From: Corynebacterium tuberculostearicum SK141
Lineage (GTDB): Bacteria; Actinomycetota; Actinomycetes; Mycobacteriales; Mycobacteriaceae
Assembly: GCF_000175635.1 (NCBI RefSeq)
Contig: NZ_ACVP01000023.1
Coordinates: 368,285-432,284, forward strand
DNA: 64,000 nt
Direction of reading: 5' to 3'
A program made the position numbers and the translations under genes. Below are positions 17,635-27,903 of the stretch, in pieces. Each line of letters starts with the position of its first letter. Within the stretch, counting starts at the first letter, position 1. The notes beneath the pieces were generated by a model that did not search any database, was not told where the DNA came from, and saw nothing but the letters and a program-made list of their open reading frames with translations.

Positions 17635-18735
17635 TTACTTGTCCTTCCTTCCAGCGGCGTCTTCGGCCTCGGATACGCGGGCGGCGATGCGGTCTGCGAT
17701 GGTATTGGCCACGTCCCCAGCGCTGGCATGGGCGGCGGCGTGCGTCATCGACTCGAGGCGTTGCGGGTCATCGAGAATGCCGCGCACCTCGGAGATGAGT
17801 CGCTCTGCGGTCAGCTCCGCGTCCGGGATCTGGATGGCGGCGCCTGCCTCGACCACGTCGCGGGAATTGAGCGCCTGTTCGCCATTGCCGTGCGGCAGCG
17901 GAACGTAAATGGCCGGCAGGCCTGCGGCGGATACTTCGGCGACGGTCATCGCGCCGGAGCGGCACACGACGAGGTCAGCCACCGCAAGGGCGGAGCCCAT
18001 GTCCTCGATATACGGCAGTGCGGCGTAGTTCGGGTGTTCTGCGGGCGGGTCATTCTTCTTGCCATAGGCGTGCAGAAGCTGGAAGTCCTGTGCCAAGTCC
18101 TCTACCGCTCCGGCAACAGCGCGGTTGATGCTGGCCGCGCCTTGGGACCCGCCGGTGATAAGAATGGTGGGAAGCTCGGACAGGTTCCACTTGGTGCGCG
18201 CGTCTGCGGCCAGGTTGCCATTCGGGTCCTCCGCCAAGCTCGGGCGAACGGGGATGCCGACGACCTCGCCCGGCATGCCAGAATCCGGGTGCGCGTTGAG
18301 TCCGATGCCGCCCATCTTTACACCGAGCTTATTGGCCATTCCAGCCAATGCGTTGGTCTCGAGAACATAAAACGGGATGCCGAGGGATCGCGCAGCGATA
18401 TAGGCCGGCCCGGCTACGTAGCCGCCGGTGCCAAAGACGACATCCGCCTCGACGTCCTTGAGTACCTGCTTGGCCTCCCCCACCGCGCGGGAGAGGTTGA
18501 ACGGTAGTTTGAAGAGCTGCGCGTTGACCTTGCGCGGGATCGGCACGGGGGTAATCAGGCTCAGGTCCACGCCGCGGGCGGGAATGATATCGCGCTCGAG
18601 GCCCTTTTCGGTACCGAGAGCGGTGATGCGTGCGCCGTGGCGCTCGCGCAAAGCTTCACCCACGGCGAGGGCGGGTTCAATGTGTCCGGCGGTGCCGCCA
18701 CCTGCGATGACGACGGAAATAGGCGTGGAATTCAT
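17635..18735 (-). CDS. murG: Lipid II synthase MurG
   Basis: This 366-residue GT28 glycosyltransferase transfers GlcNAc from UDP-GlcNAc to lipid I at the inner face of the membrane. It has the family loops GGGTAGHIEPALAV near the N-terminus and ITGGSQGAASIN in the middle, and the UDP-sugar site near AGLPAIYVPLPHGNGEQ. It sits between ftsW (23-bp gap) and murC (no gap). Confidence 0.96.
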   Translation of the reverse strand: MNSTPISVVIAGGGTAGHIEPALAVGEALRERHGARITALGTEKGLERDIIPARGVDLSLITPVPIPRKVNAQLFKLPFNLSRAVGEAKQVLKDVEADVVFGTGGYVAGPAYIAARSLGIPFYVLETNALAGMANKLGVKMGGIGLNAHPDSGMPGEVVGIPVRPSLAEDPNGNLAADARTKWNLSELPTILITGGSQGAASINRAVAGAVEDLAQDFQLLHAYGKKNDPPAEHPNYAALPYIEDMGSALAVADLVVCRSGAMTVAEVSAAGLPAIYVPLPHGNGEQALNSRDVVEAGAAIQIPDAELTAERLISEVRGILDDPQRLESMTHAAAHASAGDVANTIADRIAARVSEAEDAAGRKDK

Positions 18736-18758
18736 AGCCTAAAGGCTACCAGCGCCAC

Positions 18759-20159
18759 CTAGCGATAGCGGCGCTCGGCGCGCGGATAGCGGCGGCCGCT
18801 TCCGGTCACGGGGCGTCCAAAACGCTCCTCGCGCACGCGGGATCGCGGCTCCTGCGGACGAGCGTGACGACCCTGCTGCTTCTTCTTCGGCTTCGGCACC
18901 GGCTGCGGCTCGCCGATGAAAAAGAGGCGGTCGAACAGTGGGCGGCCGAAATTCTGCATGGCGGAAATCTGCATCGGCTCATGACGCGCCACGTTGCACA
19001 AGATGCCCATCGAGCCGATCGTGATGATCGCCGCGGTACCGCCGGCCGAAATCATGGGCAGCTGAATACCGGTCACCGGCAGCAGGCCAATGACGTAGCC
19101 AATATTTACGAAGGCCTGCGTGACCACACCGATGGTCAGCGTGGCAGCGAGCAGGGACTGGAACTGGTTCTGCGCGCGCATTGCGGTGCGCAGGCCCACA
19201 TAACCCAAGGCGGCGAAAAGCACGATGACGAGCGCACCGCCCCACCAGCCGAGTTCCTCACCCACGATGGCAAAAATAAAGTCATTTTTCGCCTCGGGAA
19301 GGTAGAACCACTTGGCCCGGGATTGGCCAATGCCAACGCCCCAGAAGCCGCCGTCGGCAAGCGAGAGAAAGCCCTGATAGGACTGGAAACCCGTACCTTG
19401 AGTATCGGAGATATTGCCCACTAGGGCGTCGAAATAGGTATGGAAGCGGTTAGAGCGGAAGCCGCCAGAAAGGAAGATAAACAGCAAACCACACACTGCT
19501 GCGACGCCGATGGTCGCTGGGACCCGCCAGTCGACACCCGCGAAAATCAGGGTGAAGACAACCACGAGGGCAAAGGACAAAGCCATGCCCAAGTCGCCCT
19601 GAAAGACGATGAGCAAGAACATAACGCCGGCGATGAGGGAGTACATCATGAAGGGATCCGTCACCTTCATGGATTTGTGCTCCTTATCCGCCAATACGGT
19701 CGCACCAAACATGCCTACGGCGACGCGCGCAAGCTCCGAGGGCTGCAGGGAGAACGGGCCCAAGTAAATCCAGGACTGGGAACCTACCTCCTCGCGGCCG
19801 GTGCCCACGCCGGGGATCAGCACGGCGATGAGCAAAATGATGGACAAGCCCACAATCCACGGCACGCATTTGCGCAGGGTATGAGGCGACACCTTGAGGC
19901 CAAACCAAAAGGCGACGAGGCCCAAGAACACCATCACGCACTGGCGCAATGCCTGGTTCCATACGCCGCCGTCCTCGGTCAGGGAAGTAGCCATAGAGGA
20001 AGAAAAGACCATGAGCACGCCGATGCCGACGAGGAAAAAGATGATAAAGCGCAGCAGCTGGTAATCAAGGCCTGCTTCCTGGCGGGCTCGTTCGCGCAGC
20101 TCGCGAACGCGGTCGCCAAAACTCTTGGAGCGCGGGCGCTGCTGGGAGGTGGCCGTCAT
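18759..20159 (-). CDS. ftsW: SEDS peptidoglycan glycosyltransferase FtsW
   Basis: This 466-residue polytopic protein with about 10 transmembrane segments has SEDS features, including the long extracytoplasmic loop GFQSYQGFLSLADGGFWGVG and the MISAGGTAAI segment. It polymerises lipid II at the septum together with FtsI. The N-terminal 35 residues and the last 60 or so are basic and cytosolic; the tail is rich in Arg, Lys and Pro. It lies between murD and murG in the dcw order. Confidence 0.95.
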   Translation of the reverse strand: MTATSQQRPRSKSFGDRVRELRERARQEAGLDYQLLRFIIFFLVGIGVLMVFSSSMATSLTEDGGVWNQALRQCVMVFLGLVAFWFGLKVSPHTLRKCVPWIVGLSIILLIAVLIPGVGTGREEVGSQSWIYLGPFSLQPSELARVAVGMFGATVLADKEHKSMKVTDPFMMYSLIAGVMFLLIVFQGDLGMALSFALVVVFTLIFAGVDWRVPATIGVAAVCGLLFIFLSGGFRSNRFHTYFDALVGNISDTQGTGFQSYQGFLSLADGGFWGVGIGQSRAKWFYLPEAKNDFIFAIVGEELGWWGGALVIVLFAALGYVGLRTAMRAQNQFQSLLAATLTIGVVTQAFVNIGYVIGLLPVTGIQLPMISAGGTAAIITIGSMGILCNVARHEPMQISAMQNFGRPLFDRLFFIGEPQPVPKPKKKQQGRHARPQEPRSRVREERFGRPVTGSGRRYPRAERRYR

Positions 20160-20188
20160 GTGTTCTCCTGATCCTTAAATCTAAAGCT

Positions 20189-21580
20189 CTACTTACGGGT
20201 AAGCTCCCGCGCGGCCGCGGCGAAAACATCACCGCGTTGAGCCATGCCGGTATACATATCCAACGATGCCGCAGCGGGCGCCAAAAGAACGGTATCCCCG
20301 GCGTCGGCGTGTTGCAGTGCAGCCTCCACCGCAGCATGCATGGCTGCAAACGGCTCCTGCGTTTCGATGACGTCCACCGGGGCATGCGGCGCGTGCGCGG
20401 CGAGTGCCCGGGCCACCTCTTCCCTATCCACGCCTAGGACTACCGCGGCTTTGATGTGGGCGGCGTGCTTGGCGACGAGCCCGTCTACCTCCGCGCCCTT
20501 CAACTGCCCGCCGGCAATCCAGATCACGGAATTGAGCCCCTTGAGCGCCGCATCCGCCGCGTGCGGGTTGGTGGCCTTGGAATTATCGATAAAGGTGATG
20601 CCGGAATGCTCATGGACCACAGCACCGCGGTGCCCGGCGACGGTATATGCGGCCAGCCCCTGCGCAATGGACTCCGGGGTGGCGCCTGCCAGACGCGCGA
20701 CGCTGGCTGCGGCCGCAGCGTCGAGGACTCCTGCCAGGCCGGCGGGCTCAATGCCCTCTGCGGACGCGAGATCCTCGCGCTGCTCGTTAAGCCGCGAGAC
20801 AAGGCGGCCGGCGCTTACGCCCACCTCTCCCTGTGTGGGTTCAGCGGCGGTAAAGCCGTAGAAGTCTGTGGTATCTGCGGCGTAGCGGACCGCCTCGGCG
20901 TCATCCTTGCCCACCACTGCGACGTCACCGGAGAGCACCTTGGCCTTCGCGCGGGCATAGGCATCGAACGATCCATGCCAATCCAGGTGATCGTCTGCCA
21001 GGTTCAGCAACACGCCCACATCCGGGCGCAAGTGGCTGGACCAATGCAACTGGAAAGAAGATAGCTCGGCGCAGAGAACGTCGACGCGAGGGGTGGCCGT
21101 GAGGGCGTCGAAAAGCGACACGCCGATATTTCCCACCGCCAGTGCGCGCTTGCCGGTGCGCTTGGCATCTGCCTGCATGATCTGGGCCAACATACCGGTA
21201 GTGGTGGTTTTGCCGTTAGTCCCGGTAACTACCAGCCAGGTACGCGGCGCGCCGAAGACGCCCGCACGATCCAGGCGGTAGGCCAGCTCCACGTCACCGA
21301 TGACCTCTACCCCAGCGTCCTGGAAAGCAACCAACAAAGGCGAATCGGGACGCCAGCCCGGCGAAGTAACCACAAGGTCAAAATCGCCCTGGGCGGCAGA
21401 ATCGACGGAGACGGTTGCTACCCCGAATTCCTCCGCCAATTCCGCCAGCGCGGTCTCGTTGGAATCTGCAACGGTGGTATCCACCCCGAGGCTTGCCAGC
21501 ATAGCGACGCAACCGCGCCCCGATACTCCCGCCCCGGCCACGAGCACTCGCCCGCGCAACGAGGATGGCAACTCGGTCAT
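20189..21580 (-). CDS. murD: UDP-N-acetylmuramoylalanine--D-glutamate ligase
   Basis: This 463-residue Mur ligase has the N-terminal Rossmann-like loop RVLVAGAGVSGRGCVAML, the ATP-binding loop VVTGTNGKTTTTGML near residue 118 and the C-terminal DNSKATNPHAADAAL block. It adds D-Glu to UDP-MurNAc-L-Ala in the cytosol. Gaps to mraY and ftsW are 42 and 29 bp. Confidence 0.95.
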   Translation of the reverse strand: MTELPSSLRGRVLVAGAGVSGRGCVAMLASLGVDTTVADSNETALAELAEEFGVATVSVDSAAQGDFDLVVTSPGWRPDSPLLVAFQDAGVEVIGDVELAYRLDRAGVFGAPRTWLVVTGTNGKTTTTGMLAQIMQADAKRTGKRALAVGNIGVSLFDALTATPRVDVLCAELSSFQLHWSSHLRPDVGVLLNLADDHLDWHGSFDAYARAKAKVLSGDVAVVGKDDAEAVRYAADTTDFYGFTAAEPTQGEVGVSAGRLVSRLNEQREDLASAEGIEPAGLAGVLDAAAAASVARLAGATPESIAQGLAAYTVAGHRGAVVHEHSGITFIDNSKATNPHAADAALKGLNSVIWIAGGQLKGAEVDGLVAKHAAHIKAAVVLGVDREEVARALAAHAPHAPVDVIETQEPFAAMHAAVEAALQHADAGDTVLLAPAAASLDMYTGMAQRGDVFAAAARELTRK

Positions 21581-21622
21581 CTCTATTCCTCTTTCCTCGA
21601 TAAAGCTAAAAAGGCGTGAGTC

Positions 21623-22729
21623 TTAGGAAGCAAAGCCGACGGCGGACAGCCAGTCGCCGTAGAAGATGCATACGCCGGCGATAGCGGCCATGGCGCTTAG
21701 CAGCCAGAAGCGGGTGACCACGGCGGTCTCGGCCCAGCCACCATTTTCAAAGTGGTGGTGGATGGGCGCCATGCGGAAGAAGCGCTTTCCGGTGCTGCGG
21801 AAGACGATGATCTGGATAACTACGGAGACCGTCTCAATCACGAAGATGGCGCCGATGATGATCATGAGCAGTTCGGTGCGAGTCGTCACCGAGAGGCCGG
21901 CGACGAGGCCGCCGAGCGCAAGCGAACCGGTATCGCCCATGAAGATCTTTGCCGGTGCGGCATTCCACCACAAAAAGCCCAAGCAACCGCCCAGGCCGGC
22001 TGCAGCCAGCACAGCCAAATCGAGCGGATCGCGAACTTCATAGCACCCTGCCGCTGGCGAGACGGCGCAAGAGTTGCGGAATTGCCAGAAGGAAATCAGT
22101 GCGTAGGCGCCCATCACCATCGCGGTGGTGCCGGCGGCCAAGCCGTCGAGTCCGTCGGTGAGGTTCACGGCGTTCGACCACGCAGCAATGAGTAGATAGA
22201 GGAAGACCAGGAAAACAATGGTGCCGATGATGGCGCCGCCCACGGCGATGTCGAAGGTTTCAAAATCGCGAACGAAGGAAAGGTTAGTAGACGCTGGGGT
22301 CAATCCGTGCTCGTCTGGGAACTGCAGCGCCAGGATTCCGAAGATGAGCGCCACGGCCAGCTGACCTACCAGCTTGGCGGTCTTGTTCAGGCCGAGGTTG
22401 CGCTTTTTGAACAGCTTGATGAAGTCATCGGCAAAGCCCAGACCGCCAAGGCCCATCGTGAGGAAATAAACCAAGAGACCAGAGGGGCTAAAACCACCGT
22501 TGCCAGTCACGCGGGCATAAATTCCCACCACGAGGTAGGCCACGGTGATAGCCAGCAAAATCGCGAGACCGCCCATGGTGGGCGTACCGCGCTTGCGCAA
22601 GTGCAACTGCGGCCCGTCCTCGCGAATTTCTTGCCCCTTGCCTACCCCGGAAAAGTAGCGGACCAACATGGGAGTGGTAAAGATCGCGACGAGGAAGCTG
22701 AGGATGCCCGCGATAATGATCTGAGTCAT
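21623..22729 (-). CDS. mraY: Phospho-MurNAc-pentapeptide transferase MraY
   Basis: This 368-residue membrane enzyme with about 10 transmembrane helices makes lipid I from UDP-MurNAc-pentapeptide and polyprenyl phosphate. The catalytic Asp-rich blocks are visible as [17 protein letters not shown] and [15 protein letters not shown], with the histidine block near [14 protein letters not shown]. It lies 30 bp after murF and 42 bp before murD. Confidence 0.96.
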   Translation of the reverse strand: MTQIIIAGILSFLVAIFTTPMLVRYFSGVGKGQEIREDGPQLHLRKRGTPTMGGLAILLAITVAYLVVGIYARVTGNGGFSPSGLLVYFLTMGLGGLGFADDFIKLFKKRNLGLNKTAKLVGQLAVALIFGILALQFPDEHGLTPASTNLSFVRDFETFDIAVGGAIIGTIVFLVFLYLLIAAWSNAVNLTDGLDGLAAGTTAMVMGAYALISFWQFRNSCAVSPAAGCYEVRDPLDLAVLAAAGLGGCLGFLWWNAAPAKIFMGDTGSLALGGLVAGLSVTTRTELLMIIIGAIFVIETVSVVIQIIVFRSTGKRFFRMAPIHHHFENGGWAETAVVTRFWLLSAMAAIAGVCIFYGDWLSAVGFAS

Positions 22730-22759
22730 TGCTAGAGGTCTTTCTCCTTGTACTGAGGA

Positions 22760-24289
22760 CTAACGGCGATTGAGCTGTTCTGCCACGCGCCACAGGCGCT
22801 GGGCATTCGATGACTTGATGAGGACTACATCTTTGGCCTCGCGCCCGGTCCAATCTTCGATGCCGGCAGGCGCTACCCTGATGATGTCTTCGACCGCCGC
22901 CGCAGCGGCGTCAACATCCGGGCTGATAGTAGTATTTATACCCCGCGCCTGTGCGGCCTCGACCATGGCCCTCATATTATCGTTGTCTCCCACGGCCACG
23001 AGGTGGTCAACGTGGTACTTGGAAAGCACCTCTCCCAATGCGCGGTGGGCGGCCACTGCTTCTCCGCCGAGCTCGCCCATCTCACCGAGCACGGCGATGG
23101 CGCGGGCATCCGGTCGGGCGGCCGAGGTATAGGCCAGCGCAGCAATGGCCGCGTGCATGGAATCGGGGTTGGCGTTATAGGAATCATCGATGGTGGTTAC
23201 TCCATCGCGGCGGGTACGCACGTCCATGCGGTGTTCCGAGGCATTCTGGTGCCCGGATAGCGCGTTGGCTACCACCTGCGGGTCCATGCCCGATTCGATG
23301 GCCGCGGCGGCCGCTGCCAAAGCGTTAGAAACCTGGTGCTTGCCAAAGACCTGCAGCTTCACCGGAAGTGGGTCCGTTCCCGGCGCATGCAGCACAAACG
23401 AGGGGCGGGCGACGTCATCGAGCTGGATATCGCTGGCGTAGTACTGGGCGTCGGAAGCCGGCGGCTTATTGGCCGAGTAGTAGACGACCTTGGCTGAGGT
23501 GCGCGGTGCCATGCCCGCGACGAAGGGATCATCGGCATTGAGCACGGCGACGCCGCCCTCAGCGGCCGAGGGCAAGGCTTCCACGAGCTCGCCTTTGGCC
23601 TGGGCAATATTCTCGCGGGAGCCAAACTCACCCAAGTGTGCGGTACCAACATTGAGTACCACGCCGACGGTGGGCGCGGTGATGGTGGTCAGATGGCGGA
23701 TATGACCGATGCCGCGGGCAGACATCTCGGCAACCAGGAAGCGAGTGTGCTCATCGCAGCGCAAAGCGGTATACGGCAGGCCGACCTCGTTATTAAAGGA
23801 GCCGGGAGGAGCGACGGTGTCGCCCTCAGCGCGGAAGATTGTGGCCAGTAGGTCCTTGGTGGAGGTCTTTCCGGCCGAGCCGGTCACGCCGACGATGTCT
23901 AGGCCCTGCTCGGCGGTCAGGCGGCGCGTGACTTCTCTCGCGATATCGGATAGCGCCTGCACCACCGCGGCAGCCGAGCCGTCCTCGTCGTGGGCATAGA
24001 TATCCGCGTTGGCGGCATCACCGGTTACGCGGCCTTGGGGCTTGACGACGACCGCCGGAACCCCCACCGGCCGCGCAGCCAACACCGCCACTGCGCCCTG
24101 CTCGATGGCCTTTTCGGCATAGTCGTGGCCATCCACACGGGCGCCGGGCAAGGCAAGGAAGAGCCCGCCCTTGGTTACCTTGCGGGAATCGAATTCGATG
24201 AACCCGGTAACGCGCTGGTCTGGGTCAGACACGCAATCGAGGCTGCCCCCGGTGATTTCGGCAATATCGGCAATAGAAAGTGGAATCAT
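22760..24289 (-). CDS. murF: UDP-MurNAc-tripeptide--D-alanyl-D-alanine ligase
   Basis: This 509-residue Mur ligase completes the cytosolic pentapeptide precursor. The ATP loop is GVTGSAGKTSTKDLL, followed by FNNEVGLPYTAL and the C-terminal DDSYNANPDSMHAAI block that is diagnostic for MurF. The start lies 2 bp after the murE stop, so translation is probably coupled. Confidence 0.96.
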   Translation of the reverse strand: MIPLSIADIAEITGGSLDCVSDPDQRVTGFIEFDSRKVTKGGLFLALPGARVDGHDYAEKAIEQGAVAVLAARPVGVPAVVVKPQGRVTGDAANADIYAHDEDGSAAAVVQALSDIAREVTRRLTAEQGLDIVGVTGSAGKTSTKDLLATIFRAEGDTVAPPGSFNNEVGLPYTALRCDEHTRFLVAEMSARGIGHIRHLTTITAPTVGVVLNVGTAHLGEFGSRENIAQAKGELVEALPSAAEGGVAVLNADDPFVAGMAPRTSAKVVYYSANKPPASDAQYYASDIQLDDVARPSFVLHAPGTDPLPVKLQVFGKHQVSNALAAAAAAIESGMDPQVVANALSGHQNASEHRMDVRTRRDGVTTIDDSYNANPDSMHAAIAALAYTSAARPDARAIAVLGEMGELGGEAVAAHRALGEVLSKYHVDHLVAVGDNDNMRAMVEAAQARGINTTISPDVDAAAAAVEDIIRVAPAGIEDWTGREAKDVVLIKSSNAQRLWRVAEQLNRR

Positions 24290-24291
24290 GT

Positions 24292-25827
24292 CTACTCCTT
24301 CGCATCCCCAAGGGTATCGCGGTGCGGGGTTCCGGCCAGCTTTTCCTCGATAGCGCGGGCCATTTCCTCGCGGTCATCAAAGTGCAACGTCTTTCCGTTC
24401 ACGAGCTGTCCCACCTCGTGGCCCTTGCCCACGACGATGACGGCATCGCCCGGCTCGGCCCAATCGACGACCTCATCGATGGCACGGGCACGGGAGCCTA
24501 CCTCGCGGATATCGCCTTCTGGGGCGGCGTCACGCGCGCCCTCCACCACCGCCGCGCGAATGGTGGCGGGGTCTTCGGAGCGCGGGTTGTCATCGGTCAC
24601 CACGGTAAGGTCAGCGCGGCTGGCTGCGGCTGCGCCCATGATGGGCCGCTTAGAGCTATCGCGGTCTCCGCCGGCGCCGACGACAATGCCGACGCGACCT
24701 GTGGTTCCCTCCAGCTGACCACGCAGGGTGTCGAGCACCGCGGCGATGGCCGCGGGCTTATGCGCATAGTCCACTACGGCTACAAAGTCTTGGCCGCGGT
24801 CGATGCGCTCCATACGGCCAGGGACTGCGACCTTCTCCACGCCCGATAGGAACTCCGCTGGGTCCTCTCCTACCGCGGTGGCCATGCCGAGCGCCAAGCA
24901 GGCATTGGCGATATTGAACTCGCCAGGCAGCGGCAGCCGGAAGGTGAAATCGGCACCGTCATAGTTCAAGGCCACCTCCTGGGCACCGGTGGCCTCAGTG
25001 GCGGTTTGGCGCGCGCTAATCGTGGCCGCAGCGCCCTGGGTGGCCACCGTAGTCACTGGGTGGCCGGCGCTCTTGGCGACGCCGCGCATGCGCTCGCCCC
25101 ACTCATCATCGATGCAGAGGACGGCTCGTTCGGCCGCCTGCTCCCCGGCGAAGAGCTTCGCTTTTGCCTGGAAGTAGTCCTCCATGGTGGGGTGAAAATC
25201 AAGGTGGTCCTGGCTCAGGTTTGTAAACCCGCCTACCGCAAACCGAGTTCCGCGCACGCGTCCCAGCTCCAGCGCATGCGAGGACACTTCCATCACCACG
25301 TGGGTAACGCCCTCGTTCTTCATTCGCGCGAAAAGCTCTTGCAGGGTCGGCGCCTCAGGCGTAGTCAGCGAGGTGGGAACCGGCGTGCGGTTAATACGGG
25401 TACCGGTGGTTCCGATAAGGCCCACGGAATGCCCGGCGTGCAGCAGGCCGGCCTCCAGCAGGTAGCTGGTGGTGGTCTTGCCGGAGGTGCCGGTAACGCC
25501 GATGACCGTCAGGTCGCGGGTGGGGTGGCCATATATCTCGGCGGAAATTGGGCCGAGCACGGCACGAATATCCTCCACCACCACAATGGGGCGGGTCTCT
25601 TGGTCCTTGGTAAGCAGGTCGAGCCCAGCGGCGTCGGTAAGCACAGCTCCCGCCTTGGTATCGCGAGCGAACTGCGCGCCGTGTACGCGCGTGCCCGGCA
25701 GGGCGGCAAAGAGCGCGCCTTCCGGCAAACGGGAAGAATCCAGCCCGCACGCGGAGACCTCCACGGAGGCATCACCAATGACGCGCCCACCAGAAAGCTG
25801 GGCGAGAGTGTCCAAAGAAACGGTCAT
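24292..25827 (-). CDS. murE: UDP-MurNAc-dipeptide--meso-diaminopimelate ligase
   Basis: This 511-residue Mur ligase has the ATP loop GVTGTSGKTTTSYLL. The motif DNPR (in VTDDNPRSEDP) marks specificity for meso-diaminopimelate rather than lysine, as expected for corynebacterial peptidoglycan. It is packed between ftsI (9-bp gap) and murF (2-bp gap). Product DAP residues are later amidated in corynebacteria, a step linked to the ltsA gene at 53.6 kb. Confidence 0.96.
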   Translation of the reverse strand: MTVSLDTLAQLSGGRVIGDASVEVSACGLDSSRLPEGALFAALPGTRVHGAQFARDTKAGAVLTDAAGLDLLTKDQETRPIVVVEDIRAVLGPISAEIYGHPTRDLTVIGVTGTSGKTTTSYLLEAGLLHAGHSVGLIGTTGTRINRTPVPTSLTTPEAPTLQELFARMKNEGVTHVVMEVSSHALELGRVRGTRFAVGGFTNLSQDHLDFHPTMEDYFQAKAKLFAGEQAAERAVLCIDDEWGERMRGVAKSAGHPVTTVATQGAAATISARQTATEATGAQEVALNYDGADFTFRLPLPGEFNIANACLALGMATAVGEDPAEFLSGVEKVAVPGRMERIDRGQDFVAVVDYAHKPAAIAAVLDTLRGQLEGTTGRVGIVVGAGGDRDSSKRPIMGAAAASRADLTVVTDDNPRSEDPATIRAAVVEGARDAAPEGDIREVGSRARAIDEVVDWAEPGDAVIVVGKGHEVGQLVNGKTLHFDDREEMARAIEEKLAGTPHRDTLGDAKE

Positions 25828-25836
25828 ACTAAGCTC

Positions 25837-27777
25837 CTATTGTGCCCGCAGGGTCAGCCGCGGTGCTGGTTTCGATGTCGGAATATTGTCACGGTTGAGC
25901 AGCCACGAGGCGATATCGCGGAAGATAGGTGCCGCCGACTGGCCGCCACCGCCATTGTCCTCCACGCCGGACTTGGGCTCATCCAGCATGACGGCAACAA
26001 CGAAGCGCGGATCATCGGCCGGCGCAATGCCGGCAAAGGTGATCCAATAGGCGGAATTCGAATATGCCCCAGTATTTGGGTCCACCTTCTGGGCTGTACC
26101 GGTCTTGCCGGAAAGCTGATAGCCCTTAAGCTGCGCATTGCCGGCCGTACCATTTTGCAGGCCGGCATCATCGTCTTGGAAGACGGCGCGGAGCATATCC
26201 ACCGTGGTTTTGGCGGTCTCTGGGCTTACCACCTGGTTCTTTTCCGGTTCCTCTAGCTTTTCGTCTTTGCCGTCTGGGCCCTTGACCGAGTCAATGATGC
26301 GCGGCTCGATACGTTCGCCGCCATTGGCCAACGTTTGGTACACGCTGGCCATCTGCAAAGTGGTCCACGACTGGCCCTGACCAATAGGCAGGTTAGCGAA
26401 GGTGCCGCCGGACCATTGCTCCAAGTCTGGGACGCTGCCGGCCGATTCGTTCGGCAGCTCAATACCGGTGGTATTGCCCAACCCAAACTTCTTGAGGTAC
26501 TCGGCGTACTTCTCTTGGCCCAACTTATCGGCGATCATCAAGGTACCGACGTTGGAGGACTTACCAAAGATGCCGGTGGTGGTATACGGCTCGGTGCCGT
26601 GTTCCCAGGCATCATTGACCGTCACGCCCGCCATATCGATGGAACCGGGGACCTGGTGCACCTCATCCGGGGTGGTCACGCCCTCCTGCAGTGCAGCAGC
26701 CGCGGTAACCACCTTGGCTACAGAACCCGGCTCATAAGGATGGGAAACGCTGCGGTTTTCAAAGTCCTTACCCTCATCAAGCTGATCCTCAACATTCTTA
26801 TTGGGATCCACGGTATCGGTATTGGCCATGGCAAGCACCTGGCCGGTGGCAGCATCGAGAACTACTGCTTCCGCACCAGAAGCCTTGGAGTTGGCCTTGG
26901 CCTTTTCCAGCTTCTGCTGAACGTAGGTCTGCAGGTCCAGATCCAAAGTGAGGGTGACGTCGCGACCATCAACGGTATCCACGACGTCACGCAGAGTGCC
27001 TGGAATCACCTGGCCATCTGCGGAGACGTCCTCGGTGGACTGGCCGTCAATGCCAGTAAGCTCCGTATCGCGCGCGGCCTCGAAACCGAACTGGCCATGG
27101 CCGTCCATCGACACCTTGCCCACAACGTTTTCACCAATGGCGCCGTTGGGGTACTGGCGAATGTCTTGGCGGTCCGCTGCCACTCCGTGGTACTTATTGG
27201 CGATCTCTACGGCAACGTCCGGGTCGACGTTGCGCACCAGTACCTCATACTGGGTATCGGCTTTGAGCTTATTGAAGATATCGTCCTTATCCACCTTGGA
27301 GGTCGAAGCGCCGGAATCCTCAATCAACTTCGGGATTCCCTCAGACATGTCCTTGAGGGTCTCCTCCATCTTCTTGGTGAGGAAGCTATCCAGCTTCTTA
27401 TCATCCATGCCCTCGGTCGAGCCATCGTTTTGGGCCTCGATCTCGGCCTTGTCCTTTAGCTCATCGCGAAGTCGGGTCGGCGAGACAGTCAAGGAACGAG
27501 ACTTCATCGTGTAGGCGAGGCGCTGGCCATCACGGTCTAAGATCTCTCCCCTACGGGCCGGCTCAATATAGACGCGCTCGCGCTGCGTTACGGCCTTGGC
27601 GGAAAGGTCTGGGCCCCACACAAGCTGCACCCACGCCAAGCGCCCAGCGAGGACGACCATCGCCACGAGCACCACGGATACGATGATGCGCAGGCGTTTG
27701 CGCATCATTTTCTTTTGCGGCACCGCGGAGCTGGCAGAGCGGCGCGGGCGGCGCCTAGCCTTACTTGGCGTAGTCAC
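25837..27777 (-). CDS. ftsI: Septal transpeptidase FtsI (class B penicillin-binding protein)
   Basis: This 646-residue protein has a basic cytosolic N-terminus, one transmembrane helix at about residues 28-50, a PBP dimerisation domain and a C-terminal transpeptidase domain. The active-site motifs are EPGSVAKVV (SxxK), GKSSNVGT (SxN) and LSGKTGTAQKV (KTG). No PASTA repeats follow. It cross-links septal peptidoglycan and pairs with FtsW. It lies between ftsL and murE. Confidence 0.95.
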   Translation of the reverse strand: MTTPSKARRRPRRSASSAVPQKKMMRKRLRIIVSVVLVAMVVLAGRLAWVQLVWGPDLSAKAVTQRERVYIEPARRGEILDRDGQRLAYTMKSRSLTVSPTRLRDELKDKAEIEAQNDGSTEGMDDKKLDSFLTKKMEETLKDMSEGIPKLIEDSGASTSKVDKDDIFNKLKADTQYEVLVRNVDPDVAVEIANKYHGVAADRQDIRQYPNGAIGENVVGKVSMDGHGQFGFEAARDTELTGIDGQSTEDVSADGQVIPGTLRDVVDTVDGRDVTLTLDLDLQTYVQQKLEKAKANSKASGAEAVVLDAATGQVLAMANTDTVDPNKNVEDQLDEGKDFENRSVSHPYEPGSVAKVVTAAAALQEGVTTPDEVHQVPGSIDMAGVTVNDAWEHGTEPYTTTGIFGKSSNVGTLMIADKLGQEKYAEYLKKFGLGNTTGIELPNESAGSVPDLEQWSGGTFANLPIGQGQSWTTLQMASVYQTLANGGERIEPRIIDSVKGPDGKDEKLEEPEKNQVVSPETAKTTVDMLRAVFQDDDAGLQNGTAGNAQLKGYQLSGKTGTAQKVDPNTGAYSNSAYWITFAGIAPADDPRFVVAVMLDEPKSGVEDNGGGGQSAAPIFRDIASWLLNRDNIPTSKPAPRLTLRAQ

Positions 27778-27903
27778 AGTCCAGTGTCACCTTCCCTATT
27801 TCCGCCACAATTTCTTGCGTGTATTGATTGTGCCCTACAAAAGTGAGAATGCCCGCGCCACCACGCGCGAGCATCATCTTTTTAACCGATTATTCTTCTC
27901 TAG